Positions 16,834 to 24,986 are shown, numbered from the stretch's first letter. The stretch: DNA of 50,832 nt from Enterobacter hormaechei ATCC 49162 (GCF_001875655.1 NZ_MKEQ01000004.1:61654-112485), one strand, 5' to 3'. A program made the numbers and translations. The notes: a model not told the origin generated them from the letters alone.

Positions 16834-17976
16834 ATGACTTATTCTACTTTCCGTTTGGGCGCTAACGACGCAACGAAGGAACCTATGTTCCTCGGCCAGT
16901 CTGTCAACGTAGCACGCTACGATCAGCAAAAGTACCGTGACTTCGAAAAGCTGATTGAGAAACAACTCTCGTTCTTCTGGCGCCCTGAAGAAGTCGACAT
17001 TACCACTGACCGCATCGACTTCAATACCAAGCTGCAAGAGCACGAACGCCATATTTTTCTGAGCAACCTGCGTTACCAGACGCTGTTGGATTCCGTTCAG
17101 GGTCGCAGTCCAAACGCAACACTGCTGCCGCTGATCTCCATTCCTGAGCTGGAGACATGGGTTGAGACCTGGTCGTTCTCTGAGACGATTCACAGCCGCA
17201 GCTATACCCACATTATCCGCGGTATGGTGGATGACCCGAGCATCGTTTTCGACGGCATCGTCACGGACGAAGAGATCATCAGCCGGGCTGTAAGCATCTC
17301 AAGCGAATATGACAGGCTGTACGAAATGACCTGCGCTCGCCAGCATCTTGGCGAAGACGAATTTGAACGGCTGTATGTCAGCGAGTTTGATGGCAAGCCC
17401 TACCCTCTCCAGCGCCAGCTGTTCCGAACACTGGTGTCGGTGAATGCACTGGAGGCGATTCGCTTCTACGTGAGCTTTGCGTGTACGTTCGCCTTTGGTG
17501 AGCGGAAGCTGCTGGAGGGCAACACGAAGATCATGCGCTTTATCGCGCGTGACGAGGCTTTGCATTGCGAAGGTACTGAACGCATGATCCGCTTTATGCG
17601 TACCGGTCGTGAAGGTCTGATGTGGAAGATGATTGCCGCAGAAGAAGAGAGCTTCATCTATCAGACCATGATGGACGTGGCCGGGCAGGAAATGCGCTGG
17701 GCTGACTATCTGTTTAAAGACGGCTCAATGATTGGCTTGAATGCCGACATCCTCAAAAGCTATGTGAAATACCGCACCAACCTGGCAATGCGTCGTCTTG
17801 GGCTGCGACCGCTGTTCCCGGAAATCAAAGACGATCCACTGGTATGGATGAATAAATGGCTGCTGTCAGACACCCTGCAGATCGCTCCGCAGGAAGCTGA
17901 ACAAAGCAACTACCTCGTTGGCCAGATTGACTCCGCTGTCGATCGCTCCGGCCTGAGCCAGTTCGCAGACCTTTAA
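16834..17976 (+). CDS. nrdB: class Ia ribonucleotide reductase, small subunit
   Basis: 380 residues, the usual NrdB length. Highly recognisable blocks: [17 protein letters not shown] with the first Asp/Glu iron ligands nearby, [10 protein letters not shown], and [20 protein letters not shown] holding the Glu, His and radical Tyr; a second helix pair supplies the remaining Glu and His ligands ([10 protein letters not shown]). Forms the diiron-tyrosyl radical that drives NrdA. GAGGGAAA precedes the ATG. Separated from nrdA by a hairpin and a type II site. Confidence 0.95.
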   Translation: MTYSTFRLGANDATKEPMFLGQSVNVARYDQQKYRDFEKLIEKQLSFFWRPEEVDITTDRIDFNTKLQEHERHIFLSNLRYQTLLDSVQGRSPNATLLPLISIPELETWVETWSFSETIHSRSYTHIIRGMVDDPSIVFDGIVTDEEIISRAVSISSEYDRLYEMTCARQHLGEDEFERLYVSEFDGKPYPLQRQLFRTLVSVNALEAIRFYVSFACTFAFGERKLLEGNTKIMRFIARDEALHCEGTERMIRFMRTGREGLMWKMIAAEEESFIYQTMMDVAGQEMRWADYLFKDGSMIGLNADILKSYVKYRTNLAMRRLGLRPLFPEIKDDPLVWMNKWLLSDTLQIAPQEAEQSNYLVGQIDSAVDRSGLSQFADL

Positions 17977-18058
17977 GCCGAGTTTAACCACTTTGTGGCC
18001 TGGCGCTGCTGGGTCACAATTGACGTATCAAATGAAGTCCAAAGGAAAGAAAGAAGAC

Positions 18059-18928
18059 ATGAAATTTACGAAACTGACCGATCATCTGAAACTTGCCGCA
18101 GACAAACTCGTGGGATTTAAGCCAGAGCCTTACGAGTTGAATCCCGGTTTTGGCAAGGCAACGGAAAGCATCTACCTGATGGTTGACCAGTTCCACACAC
18201 TGTTTCAGCACCCACGCCGTGCCATTCCAGATCCTGCACTACTGCGTCTGCGTGCCAAGCTGATCCACGAAGAAGCTGTTACCGAGGGCATCCCGGCAGC
18301 TAAAAACGGGGACATGACGGCGCTGCTGGATGCGATGGCTGACTTCCTTTACGTGGGCGTCGGCACAATGGTGGCCATCAAAGGCGGTATCTCTACAGGC
18401 ATGAGCTACTACACCCAAGAGCAGAGTGTTGATCGCTTCATCCACACCATCATGGTTCCAGGCAACACGGTCTTTGACGACATGGCTATCCCGTTTGAAG
18501 AAGCAAAAGAAGCTGCATTAATGCTGAATGCGCTGGCTGACAAACTCGAAGCGAAGCCGATTAGCGATTCCGAATTGGTGCAGGAGCTGCGCCGCGTGAT
18601 GAATAAAATCTACGTTGCCTGCATGATGACCTACCGCCTGGCTGATTTTCTCGGTATCGATATTGTTGAGCTGGTGGCAGAAATCCATCGTTCCAACATG
18701 ACCAAGCTGTGGCCGGCTGACGCCGAAGAGCGTCGTGTGGCGGTAGAGAATTGCAAATACGACAAGGGAGATCTGGGCTTCCGCCACGCTGAAGGGACTG
18801 ACATGATGATTGGCTTCAGAGTTTCTGATGGCAAGATCCTCAAATCCCCAACCTACAGCGATGTGGATCTGACTCGCTTTGTTGAGAAGGCGAAAACCTC
18901 ATCTCTTTACGAGATGGTAAAAAAATAA
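18059..18928 (+). CDS. MazG-like nucleotide pyrophosphohydrolase
   Basis: 289 residues from ATG 18059, preceded by AAAGGAAAG. The all-alpha NTP-PPase metal site is visible as KLIHEEAVTEG (about 62-72) with ALLDAMADFLYVGVG (about 86-100), the EExxE ... ExxD-type pattern; a second helical segment contains VAEIHRSNMTKLWP (about 205). Such enzymes hydrolyse (d)NTPs to monophosphates, for pool cleaning or supply of dNMPs to the neighbouring thymidylate enzymes. The start upstream at 17993 has no ribosome site and was not used. Confidence 0.75.
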   Translation: MKFTKLTDHLKLAADKLVGFKPEPYELNPGFGKATESIYLMVDQFHTLFQHPRRAIPDPALLRLRAKLIHEEAVTEGIPAAKNGDMTALLDAMADFLYVGVGTMVAIKGGISTGMSYYTQEQSVDRFIHTIMVPGNTVFDDMAIPFEEAKEAALMLNALADKLEAKPISDSELVQELRRVMNKIYVACMMTYRLADFLGIDIVELVAEIHRSNMTKLWPADAEERRVAVENCKYDKGDLGFRHAEGTDMMIGFRVSDGKILKSPTYSDVDLTRFVEKAKTSSLYEMVKK

Positions 18929-18957
18929 TTGTAAGTATCTACTTATCATTATATATT
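18929..18957 (+). promoter_or_regulatory. promoter with type I operator in its spacer
   Basis: TTGTAA directly after the upstream stop, 17-nt spacer with GTATCTACTTATC, then TATATT. It reads into a short gene-free transcript ending at the 19001 terminator. Confidence 0.6.
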
Positions 18958-18963
18958 GCCTGG

Positions 18964-19030
18964 GCGTGTTTTATTGTCCAAGTTCTTAATTGCTCATTGC
19001 AATGGTGGCCTAAGAGCCACCATTTTTTTT
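18964..19030 (+). ncRNA. candidate small RNA between its own promoter and terminator
   Basis: About 65 nt lie between the predicted start (after TATATT) and a strong terminator. No reading frame of useful length is present. The promoter carries a type I operator, so the RNA would be regulated with the phage genes. Presence of a transcript is inference. Confidence 0.35.
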
Positions 19031-19031
19031 A
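19001..19031 (+). terminator. strong intrinsic terminator
   Basis: AATGGTGGC / GCCACCATT, 9-bp perfect stem, 6-nt loop, then a run of nine T. Confidence 0.85.
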
Positions 19032-19049
19032 CTCCCCTCCTAGTCTTAC

Positions 19050-19101
19050 ACACTTCTGACAGATAAACTTGTATAAAATAATATGTATGTACTTACTTAT
19101 C
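19050..19101 (+). promoter_or_regulatory. promoter and type I operator upstream of thymidylate synthase
   Basis: CTGACA, 17-nt spacer, TAATAT, followed by GTATGTACTTACTTATC at 19085-19101, so the operator here covers the transcription start instead of the spacer. Confidence 0.5.
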
Positions 19102-19117
19102 TTGTGTGAGGTTGATT

Positions 19118-20221
19118 TTGTCTATCCTACTGAATCGAGACTTTACGAACGGTCAGTTTGCCAGTGGTTCGTATGCCAAAGTGGTTGAAACGGTGCTCAA
19201 CACTGGCGTTCACGCGGGTGATCGCACCGGAACCGGCACAAAAAGCGTTTCATATGTCCCTTCCTACTACATGCTAACGGGCGGCTCTGTTCCACTTATC
19301 TCCGGAAAAGCCGTCAACCTGAAGCCGTTACTGGTTGAGCTGGAGTGGTATCTCAAAGGAACGGGCAACATCCAGTTCCTGAAAGACAATGGCGTCAAAA
19401 TCTGGGATGCCTGGGCTGATGAAAATGGCGATTTAGGCCCGGTCTATGGCAAACAATGGCGTCGGTGGGAAGATACCCGCATCGTGAGCCATAGCGAGTA
19501 TTTGAGCAAAATCGACACGTTCCGTGAGCGCGGGTACAAGGTCGAGGGGTATCTGGGCGTAAGTGAAGATCGCGTTGTGTTGTCCCGTGAAATCGACCAG
19601 CTACAGCGTATCGTTCACACGCTTCGCACCAACCCGACAGATCGTCGCATCCTGCTGAATGCCTGGAATGTTGGCGAACTGGAAGACATGAAGTTGCCGC
19701 CATGCCATTTCGTGTTTTCACTGTGGAGTCGCGAGCTGGACTTTGAGACCCGACTGACGATGGCCACCGACATTGGCATTCAGCACAACCGCCACGGCCA
19801 CGAGTCCATTTACACCCAGATGCTGTGTCTTCTGGAAAGAGATGGCGGCATTACTGAGAACATGCTGGACGAGCTGGGCATCCCGAAACGCATTCTGAAC
19901 TCATGCCTGGTGCAGCGCAGCGTCGATACCTTTGTTGGTATGCCGTTCAACATCGCCGGTTACGGCATTCTCACCCACTTCCTCGCGAAGATCACCGGCC
20001 ACATGGCTGGCGCATTCGTGCATTTTGGCTTTGACGTTCATCTCTACGACAACCACATGGAAGGCGTTGAGGAGCTGATGAAGCGCGAGCCGCCCAAAGA
20101 GTCCGACCCGGTTGTCATTTTTCCGCATGAATGGGCCGAACTGGACGACTTCAAATGGGAAGGTGTGCAGGTGTGCGGCTACAGACCTCTTCCGTGGATC
20201 AAGGTTCCAGTGGCGGTGTGA
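19118..20221 (+). CDS. thymidylate synthase (ThyA type)
   Basis: 367 residues from a TTG start at 19118, chosen because GTGAGG lies 6 nt upstream; a GTG at 19106 is the alternative. Key parts: Arg-loop GDRTGTGTKSV, VYGKQWRRW, nucleophile in LPPCHFVFSLW (about residue 195), QRSVDTFVGMPFNIA, and VHLYDNHMEG. About 100 residues longer than E. coli ThyA, with insertions around ILSREIDQLQR. Converts dUMP to dTMP using methylene-tetrahydrofolate; the dihydrofolate made is recycled by the DHFR two genes downstream. Starts an operon running to about 21.75 kb. Confidence 0.9.
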   Translation: MSILLNRDFTNGQFASGSYAKVVETVLNTGVHAGDRTGTGTKSVSYVPSYYMLTGGSVPLISGKAVNLKPLLVELEWYLKGTGNIQFLKDNGVKIWDAWADENGDLGPVYGKQWRRWEDTRIVSHSEYLSKIDTFRERGYKVEGYLGVSEDRVVLSREIDQLQRIVHTLRTNPTDRRILLNAWNVGELEDMKLPPCHFVFSLWSRELDFETRLTMATDIGIQHNRHGHESIYTQMLCLLERDGGITENMLDELGIPKRILNSCLVQRSVDTFVGMPFNIAGYGILTHFLAKITGHMAGAFVHFGFDVHLYDNHMEGVEELMKREPPKESDPVVIFPHEWAELDDFKWEGVQVCGYRPLPWIKVPVAV

Positions 20222-20222
20222 T

Positions 20223-20636
20223 ATGGCCAGAGGGATGTATGTGTTGTGTGAAATTGAGGGTGTGCTGGCGAGAGCCAGCCATCGCAAAGCAGTGTCTGAT
20301 GCGGATGCAGGCGCTCTCATTGCCGGTGATGAACTCATCTTTCCCACCAGCCGCATGTTGCGTGGTTTTGCTCGCTCCGGTGCTGAAGTGGTGCTTATCA
20401 GTAGTCGTCCGGAAGCGCTCGAAGGCCCAACCAAACGCTGGCTGAAGGACTTCGGCATTGATTATGACTGGCTCCATCTGGTTCCGCGCGGTGTCAGTTT
20501 TGAAACCCATATCAAGCGCACGCTGGCAGAGCACAAAGGCGACTTACTTATCGCCGCACTGGTTCATGATCCGCGTCTGCGTTCTGCGCTGGCAGATTCT
20601 CACCAGCGACCAACCATCTATGAGGTAAGCCAATGA
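20223..20636 (+). CDS. HAD-like phosphatase family protein with altered motif I
   Basis: 137 residues from ATG 20223, 1 nt after the thymidylate synthase stop. Layout resembles a small HAD hydrolase: motif I position CEIEGVLA (residues about 8-15), motif II VVLISSRPE (about 58-66), then a Lys/Arg helix (PTKRWLKDFGI). The canonical motif I is DxDG; here both Asp are Glu, which would impair the phosphoaspartyl mechanism. It overlaps the DHFR start by 4 nt. Role in nucleotide metabolism is inferred from position. Confidence 0.55.
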   Translation: MARGMYVLCEIEGVLARASHRKAVSDADAGALIAGDELIFPTSRMLRGFARSGAEVVLISSRPEALEGPTKRWLKDFGIDYDWLHLVPRGVSFETHIKRTLAEHKGDLLIAALVHDPRLRSALADSHQRPTIYEVSQ

Positions 20637-21109
20637 AGATGATTGCAGCTGTCGGCCGCAACTATGAAATCGGCATTGGCAACGAACTTCCCTGGCGTTG
20701 CCCGACCGATCTGAAACTGTTCAAACAACTCACCAAAAACGCCACTGTCGTGATGGGACGCAAGACGATGGAAAGTCTCAAGCGCCCGCTGCCAGAGCGC
20801 CATAACCTCGTTTTGACGCGCTCTCGTGGGTATATCCCCAATGGGTTCTACCCCGCTGGCATCGATGACGTTTTGAGACTGCCAGATCCGGTCTGGGTGA
20901 TTGGTGGCGGGCAGATTTACTCGCTCTTTATGCCACACGTAGAAGAGATCTGGCTGTCGCATATTGGCGTGGATGTGCCGGGCGCGGATGCGTTCTTCCC
21001 GGCGCCAATGATGCGTTCTTTAGGGTTCGTACCAGTCGAAACGGCTTATACCCAACGTGCAAATGAGGATGAGCCTGGCTTTTTGCAGATCGTATACAGA
21101 AGGTCGTAA
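20633..21109 (+). CDS. dihydrofolate reductase
   Basis: 158 residues, the size of E. coli FolA (159). IAAVGRNYEIGIGNELPW with the Met-20-loop region, TDLKLFKQLT containing the active-site Asp, VVMGRKTMESL, and VWVIGGGQIY for NADPH. Regenerates tetrahydrofolate consumed by the phage thymidylate synthase. Overlaps the upstream gene by 4 nt and the next by 1 nt. Whether it lowers trimethoprim sensitivity cannot be told from sequence. Confidence 0.92.
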   Translation: MKMIAAVGRNYEIGIGNELPWRCPTDLKLFKQLTKNATVVMGRKTMESLKRPLPERHNLVLTRSRGYIPNGFYPAGIDDVLRLPDPVWVIGGGQIYSLFMPHVEEIWLSHIGVDVPGADAFFPAPMMRSLGFVPVETAYTQRANEDEPGFLQIVYRRS

Positions 21110-21753
21110 TGGATTACCGGATTGGAATCACTGGCGCACAGGGCAGTGGAAAAACAACCCTGGCAAGGTACATCGATGCGCATTATGGCATTCCGTATGT
21201 GGATGCCGGCGTTGGCAAGCTGATGAGCAGTCTGGGGGTGAAGGTTGGCGAGCGTTTGCCCCTTTACGAACGTCTTCAGGTTCAGATGGAGATTGCCAGA
21301 CACATCGAGATGATCACCCGCGGCGTTGAAGGTTTTGTTATCGACCGCACGCCAGCCGATGTCATGGCTTATACGCTTGACCTGGTCGGCCAGACCAACG
21401 AAGACCGCTGCATCGAGCTGGCTCTCGACATTGAGCAGTTTTGCCACAAAGCGGCCATTTCCAACTTCAATGCTATCGCGGGTCTTCGCCCGGGCGTTGA
21501 GCTTTCCAGCAAAGATCTCGCGCGTCCCCAGCGAGGATCGCTTGACCGTCTCTATGTTGCTCGCATCGATGCACTTATGTGCGGTGAGCTGACGAAAATC
21601 AACACGCTTCCCCAAACCGGCGATCTGCAGGTGTTCGTTATTTCTGAAAAGTGCCGCACGGTTGAAGCGCGAGCCAGATCGGTATTGCGAGTGCTGGACA
21701 GAGCCGCTGAAAACATCGAGCGCCGTATAACAGGACGAGTGACCTTCCACTGA
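21109..21753 (+). CDS. P-loop deoxynucleoside/nucleotide kinase-like protein
   Basis: 214 residues. N-terminal P-loop GITGAQGSGKTTLAR (about 5-19), followed by YVDAGVGKLM and an acidic/Arg segment FVIDRTPADVMAYTLDL, typical of small-molecule kinases of the thymidylate/deoxynucleoside class or of AAA_28-type NTPases. Its place after thymidylate synthase and DHFR favours phosphorylation of a deoxynucleotide. Start overlaps the DHFR stop. Confidence 0.65.
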   Translation: MDYRIGITGAQGSGKTTLARYIDAHYGIPYVDAGVGKLMSSLGVKVGERLPLYERLQVQMEIARHIEMITRGVEGFVIDRTPADVMAYTLDLVGQTNEDRCIELALDIEQFCHKAAISNFNAIAGLRPGVELSSKDLARPQRGSLDRLYVARIDALMCGELTKINTLPQTGDLQVFVISEKCRTVEARARSVLRVLDRAAENIERRITGRVTFH

Positions 21754-21816
21754 ATGTTGCTCCCCTGTTGGGCAGTGTGACAATAAGACACGCGAAATGA
21801 ATCGAGGAAAAACAGA

Positions 21817-22236
21817 ATGATAGACGAACTTCCCCTCTCGGATGAATTAGATCGTAAAGCGATTGAAGCACTGATCCGCATTGCTGACGAACAATCCCGC
21901 TCTTTGATGAGTGAACGTGAAGCACGTCTGGCTATCCGCGCAGTGTTTGAGTCCGTTCAAGGACTTGTTGGGGAAGAGGTTGGCGAAGCCATCAATGTGG
22001 CGATGTCGCAGTTCAATGGCGGCACCAAGCGCCCTCTGTTTCCTATGCACCTCAAACTCTCAGGCGGTACGGTTCTGTACGTGTCCGTTTGCCTGGAGAC
22101 CAACCAAATCCAGATCCTCAACACATCAACGGGCGAATGGCGCGAGCCGGTCGTCTGCGAAAGTGGCGAGGACGCACTGAAAAAGGCTGCTCAGTTTGTG
22201 CGTGGCGCACTGCTGAAAGGCGCGAAGAAGCTGTAA
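21817..22236 (+). CDS. uncharacterised protein upstream of the DnaQ-like exonuclease
   Basis: 139 residues, GAGGAAAAA before the ATG. N-terminal half helical and acidic (DELPLSDELDRKAIEALIRIADEQS); C-terminal half beta-rich (LKLSGGTVLYVSVCLETNQ). No family recognised. Nine nt separate it from the exonuclease gene, so they share a transcript. Confidence 0.6.
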   Translation: MIDELPLSDELDRKAIEALIRIADEQSRSLMSEREARLAIRAVFESVQGLVGEEVGEAINVAMSQFNGGTKRPLFPMHLKLSGGTVLYVSVCLETNQIQILNTSTGEWREPVVCESGEDALKKAAQFVRGALLKGAKKL

Positions 22237-22245
22237 GGAGTACGA

Positions 22246-22803
22246 ATGACCACGATTGTCGGTGGCGTCGATATTGAGTCCACAGGGCTGGACTTCACAT
22301 CCGGCCACAAAATTATCGAAATCGCGATAACCCGTTATGAACTGGAAACCCAGAAGCACATCGACAGCCTTGAGATGCGCTTCAACCCGCGTCGCAGTAT
22401 CGATCCGAAGGCGCAGGCAGTGCATGGCATTTCACTGGAAGATCTGGCGACGGAACCGCTACTGGCTGACCACGCAGGCAAGATTGCTGCGTACATGGGC
22501 GCATGTAGCGCGTTAGTCGCCCATAACGGAGAGGCTTTTGACCTTCCGTTCATTCGCCACGAGTTCGGTAGCTATGGGGTGAAATTGCCAGATATCCCTC
22601 TGGTTGACTCCATGCTGGATGGCTTGTGGGCTACCGAGGATGGGAAGCGCCCACGCCTGGAAGAGCTGGCGTTCTCACTTGGGTTCACTTACGACCGTGA
22701 GAAGGCCCACAGCGCTCTCTACGATACTGACCTGATGATGCAGTGTTTCTTCAAAGCCCGAGAGAAATACGGCTTCTTCAAACTCCCATTCGAAAGCGCC
22801 TGA
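22246..22803 (+). CDS. DnaQ-like 3'-5' exonuclease (DEDDh)
   Basis: 185 residues. ExoI motif GVDIESTGLD (Asp9, Glu11), ExoII HNGEAFDLPF (about residue 92), and ExoIII HSALYDTD (about 154) giving the DEDDh set. AAGGAG precedes the ATG. May proofread for a polymerase or degrade host DNA. The TGA stop lies in the loop of the terminator hairpin that follows. Confidence 0.85.
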   Translation: MTTIVGGVDIESTGLDFTSGHKIIEIAITRYELETQKHIDSLEMRFNPRRSIDPKAQAVHGISLEDLATEPLLADHAGKIAAYMGACSALVAHNGEAFDLPFIRHEFGSYGVKLPDIPLVDSMLDGLWATEDGKRPRLEELAFSLGFTYDREKAHSALYDTDLMMQCFFKAREKYGFFKLPFESA

Positions 22804-22816
22804 TGGCGCTTTTTCT
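22793..22816 (+). terminator. intrinsic terminator overlapping the exonuclease stop
   Basis: AAAGCGCC / GGCGCTTT, 8 bp, loop TGAT containing the stop codon, followed by TTC. Confidence 0.8.
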
Positions 22817-22931
22817 TTGCCTTCAGTTCTTCTAACTGCCTGTAATTATGACTTTTCCGCCTGATAGGTTTTGCCAGAATACGCTCAACCAAAACGCGGA
22901 AACGCACCAACGAAAACATAAGGAGTTAAAA

Positions 22932-23774
22932 ATGAGCGCAGTTACAAACACTGTTAAAAACGATGACCTGGACGAACTGACTGCAATGTTGCAATCTCTC
23001 GACGAACCAGTGCAGAAAGCTGCGAAAATGAGCGGCGTCGACGAGATCGACGATCTTCTCTCTGGTCTGGATGATGCAATCGCAAAACCAGTCGAGGCGG
23101 TGGCGGATGAAGTCATGAATGCCAGCTCTACCGGCGATCTGAGTAGCGTTCTGGAAGAGCTTGAGATTGAGCACGAATCGGTGAAGGTCGAGGAACCAGA
23201 GCGTGACCTTGTTGCGGAGATAGTGAACGAGCCAGCGCCTGAACTTGACGCTCGAAGTACTGAGACTACCGGTACAGATCCAACCCCTTTACCTTCAGTG
23301 GCGTCAGAGCCTAAACCTGAAGAAGAGCAGCCAAAACGCCAGAAGGCAAAATCAGAGCGTACCCCTGCCAAACCTCGCTTCACGCTGGAAGGTAAGGACG
23401 AATCGTTCTATGCGACAGCCGGTCTGGAAAGTGAGAGCTTTACTGCCGCATTCGAAGGGGCGCCAGTCAAAGCGAAAGACAAGATCTTAAACCTTTTGAA
23501 CTGGTTTAGTGGTGGGCCGGAAATCAGCGTCTACACGGTAATCGCAATGCGCCATATCCTTGACGCGAACACGGCGACCAGCAATAGCATTAAACTGGCG
23601 CTAATGAGCAACCCGGAGAAACCATATCCGCTCAACACCGCTTCGACTCAGGCTGGCCAGATGATGGCTGTGTTTCCAGCTACTGGCATTGCCACCAGGG
23701 AAGGTGGAAATCTAAGCCTTAATAAAGAGTCGCCGATCGTCAAAAAATTCATAGCGGAGTATTCCATTGGATGA
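22932..23774 (+). CDS. acidic protein with SSB-tail-like N-terminal motifs
   Basis: 280 residues from ATG 22932, preceded by AAGGAG. The first 60 residues contain NDDLDELTAMLQSLDE and VDEIDDLLSGLDDA, close in style to the acidic tail of the gp32-like SSB at the left edge (GLDDLLAELDAL). A long acidic, Pro-rich linker (about 60-130) leads to a globular C-terminal part (RFTLEGKDESFYATAGLE onward). Function unknown. It might dock on the same partners as the SSB tail. Confidence 0.6.
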   Translation: MSAVTNTVKNDDLDELTAMLQSLDEPVQKAAKMSGVDEIDDLLSGLDDAIAKPVEAVADEVMNASSTGDLSSVLEELEIEHESVKVEEPERDLVAEIVNEPAPELDARSTETTGTDPTPLPSVASEPKPEEEQPKRQKAKSERTPAKPRFTLEGKDESFYATAGLESESFTAAFEGAPVKAKDKILNLLNWFSGGPEISVYTVIAMRHILDANTATSNSIKLALMSNPEKPYPLNTASTQAGQMMAVFPATGIATREGGNLSLNKESPIVKKFIAEYSIG

Positions 23775-23790
23775 TGTTCCCCTACCCGAT

Positions 23791-23898
23791 CTAAAGCCCC
23801 CTGAGAGCTTTAGGACGCTGGGTAAGCTAATTGCATACCCAGCATCGATAAAACGCGCCAGAGAGCTTCCCGTTTGCGAATCTGGCGCGTTCTTCTTT
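23791..23898 (+). terminator. three consecutive hairpins, last one a likely terminator
   Basis: CTAAAGC / GCTTTAG (23791-23813), GCTGGGTA / TACCCAGC (23817-23843), and AACGCGCCAGA / TCTGGCGCGTT (23852-23891) followed by CTTCTTTG. All three stems are perfect. The last probably terminates the 22932 gene. Confidence 0.6.
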
Positions 23899-23927
23899 GT
23901 TTGCTATCCGTTGGATTAAATGAAAAA

Positions 23928-23948
23928 ATAGGTAAGTATTTACCTATC
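23928..23948 (+). promoter_or_regulatory. type I operator upstream of the adenine methyltransferase
   Basis: ATAGGTAAGTATTTACCTAT, near-perfect palindrome ending 12 nt before the start codon, so it overlaps the expected promoter or leader. Confidence 0.6.
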
Positions 23949-23959
23949 AGAGCAAAATA

Positions 23960-24553
23960 ATGATCGCAGCCGAAAAAATCAAAAAGCGAGAGCGTGATGC
24001 CTCTCTTCGCGACCTTTGGCGCACACCGCAGTGGTTGTTTGTCGCCATCCAACGTTACATAGGCGTAAAGTTCGATGTGGACGTCGCCTGCAACAAAGAT
24101 AACGCTCTCCTGCCGAACTTTATCGGTGTTGAGCGTGATGCGCTCAAGTGCAGCTGGGGAGAACCTGGCACTGTGGCGTTCCTTAACCCGCCCTACTCCA
24201 AAATCACCCCCTGGATAGACGCAGCCATCCGCGAGCAGGCGCGTGGAGTGACGACGGTCATGTTGATACCACAATCCCTCGATACGCAGTGGTACGAGCG
24301 TGCGGCTGAATGCGCCAACGAAACCGTCATCTTGTCTGGCGGCCGCGTGGCGTTCGTTGAGCCAGATGTTGAACTTGGGCTGGTGGAGGTGAACATCAAC
24401 CCTGGTGGCAGCATGTTGCTTATCTTCCGTGGCTACTGTCAGGAAGCTGGGCACACCATCAGCAAGATACCGCTGGCGGTGATGAAAAAGCTGGGTGGTT
24501 ATGATCCTGCCAATGTTGTCAGGAAGAAGAGACCACGTAAAAAGGCAGCGTAA
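23960..24553 (+). CDS. phage-type N6-adenine DNA methyltransferase
   Basis: 197 residues. RDLWRTPQWLFVAIQRYIG at the N-terminus, FDVDVACNKDNALLPNF, and the catalytic LNPPYSKI (about residue 75), all features of the phage Dam-like family (PF05869). No restriction partner nearby, so it is an orphan enzyme that may protect phage DNA or affect the GATC-rich origin blocks; its target is not known. No good ribosome site is visible before ATG 23960. C-terminus is strongly basic (RKKRPRKKAA). Confidence 0.82.
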   Translation: MIAAEKIKKRERDASLRDLWRTPQWLFVAIQRYIGVKFDVDVACNKDNALLPNFIGVERDALKCSWGEPGTVAFLNPPYSKITPWIDAAIREQARGVTTVMLIPQSLDTQWYERAAECANETVILSGGRVAFVEPDVELGLVEVNINPGGSMLLIFRGYCQEAGHTISKIPLAVMKKLGGYDPANVVRKKRPRKKAA

Positions 24554-24559
24554 ACACCA

Positions 24560-24672
24560 GTCTGGGAGTTAGTTTGAGAACCTGCTTCCGTATATATAAA
24601 TAACTAAGTACTAATTATTAATATATACAGACGCAGGCTTTTTAAGACGTGATTTCCAAACAACTCCCAGAC
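24560..24672. repeat. nested inverted repeat, copy 1
   Basis: Outer arms GTCTGGGAGTTAGTTTG and CAAACAACTCCCAGAC, inner arms CCTGCTTCCGTATATAT and ATATATACAGACGCAGG, around an AT-rich centre that contains TAAGTACTAA (type I-like). The left 50 bp are about 90% identical to copy 2 at 49044, in the same orientation. No gene within. Confidence 0.75.
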
Positions 24673-24755
24673 CGTTTTACACCTCCAGAACCCACTGGAA
24701 CCCCTCTTCAGACGCTTTAGAATCGATTTTATGAACCACAGTAAGGAAAACTATC

Positions 24756-24986
24756 ATGGTATACCCGACGAACGTCGTAGCGCTCGTTGAGAGCGATTTT
24801 CTGGCCAAAGTGCGCGACATGATGAAAGATCGCGATAAGGCTTTCAGTCTCTACGAATGGTCGCTCAAATGTCTTCATTCAGGCGAGCACAAAGAGCTGG
24901 TGGAGCAGCTGTTAGGGGAACTCATCAATGAGGTGTTTGCCCTGAACGTCCAGCTTCATGGTCGAGAAAATAATCAATCAAAATAA
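24756..24986 (+). CDS. small helical protein
   Basis: 76 residues, GTAAGGAAAA before the ATG. Helical and charged (LAKVRDMMKDRDKAFSLYEW), no membrane segment, no known motif. Sits between nested inverted repeat copy 1 and the structured region at 25.0 kb. Confidence 0.5.
   Translation: MVYPTNVVALVESDFLAKVRDMMKDRDKAFSLYEWSLKCLHSGEHKELVEQLLGELINEVFALNVQLHGRENNQSK

Noticed and set aside
24560..24672. Telomere-resolution site as in N15
   Set aside because: Arms are imperfect and nested with an AT-rich loop, there are two copies, and no protelomerase gene is seen in the window.
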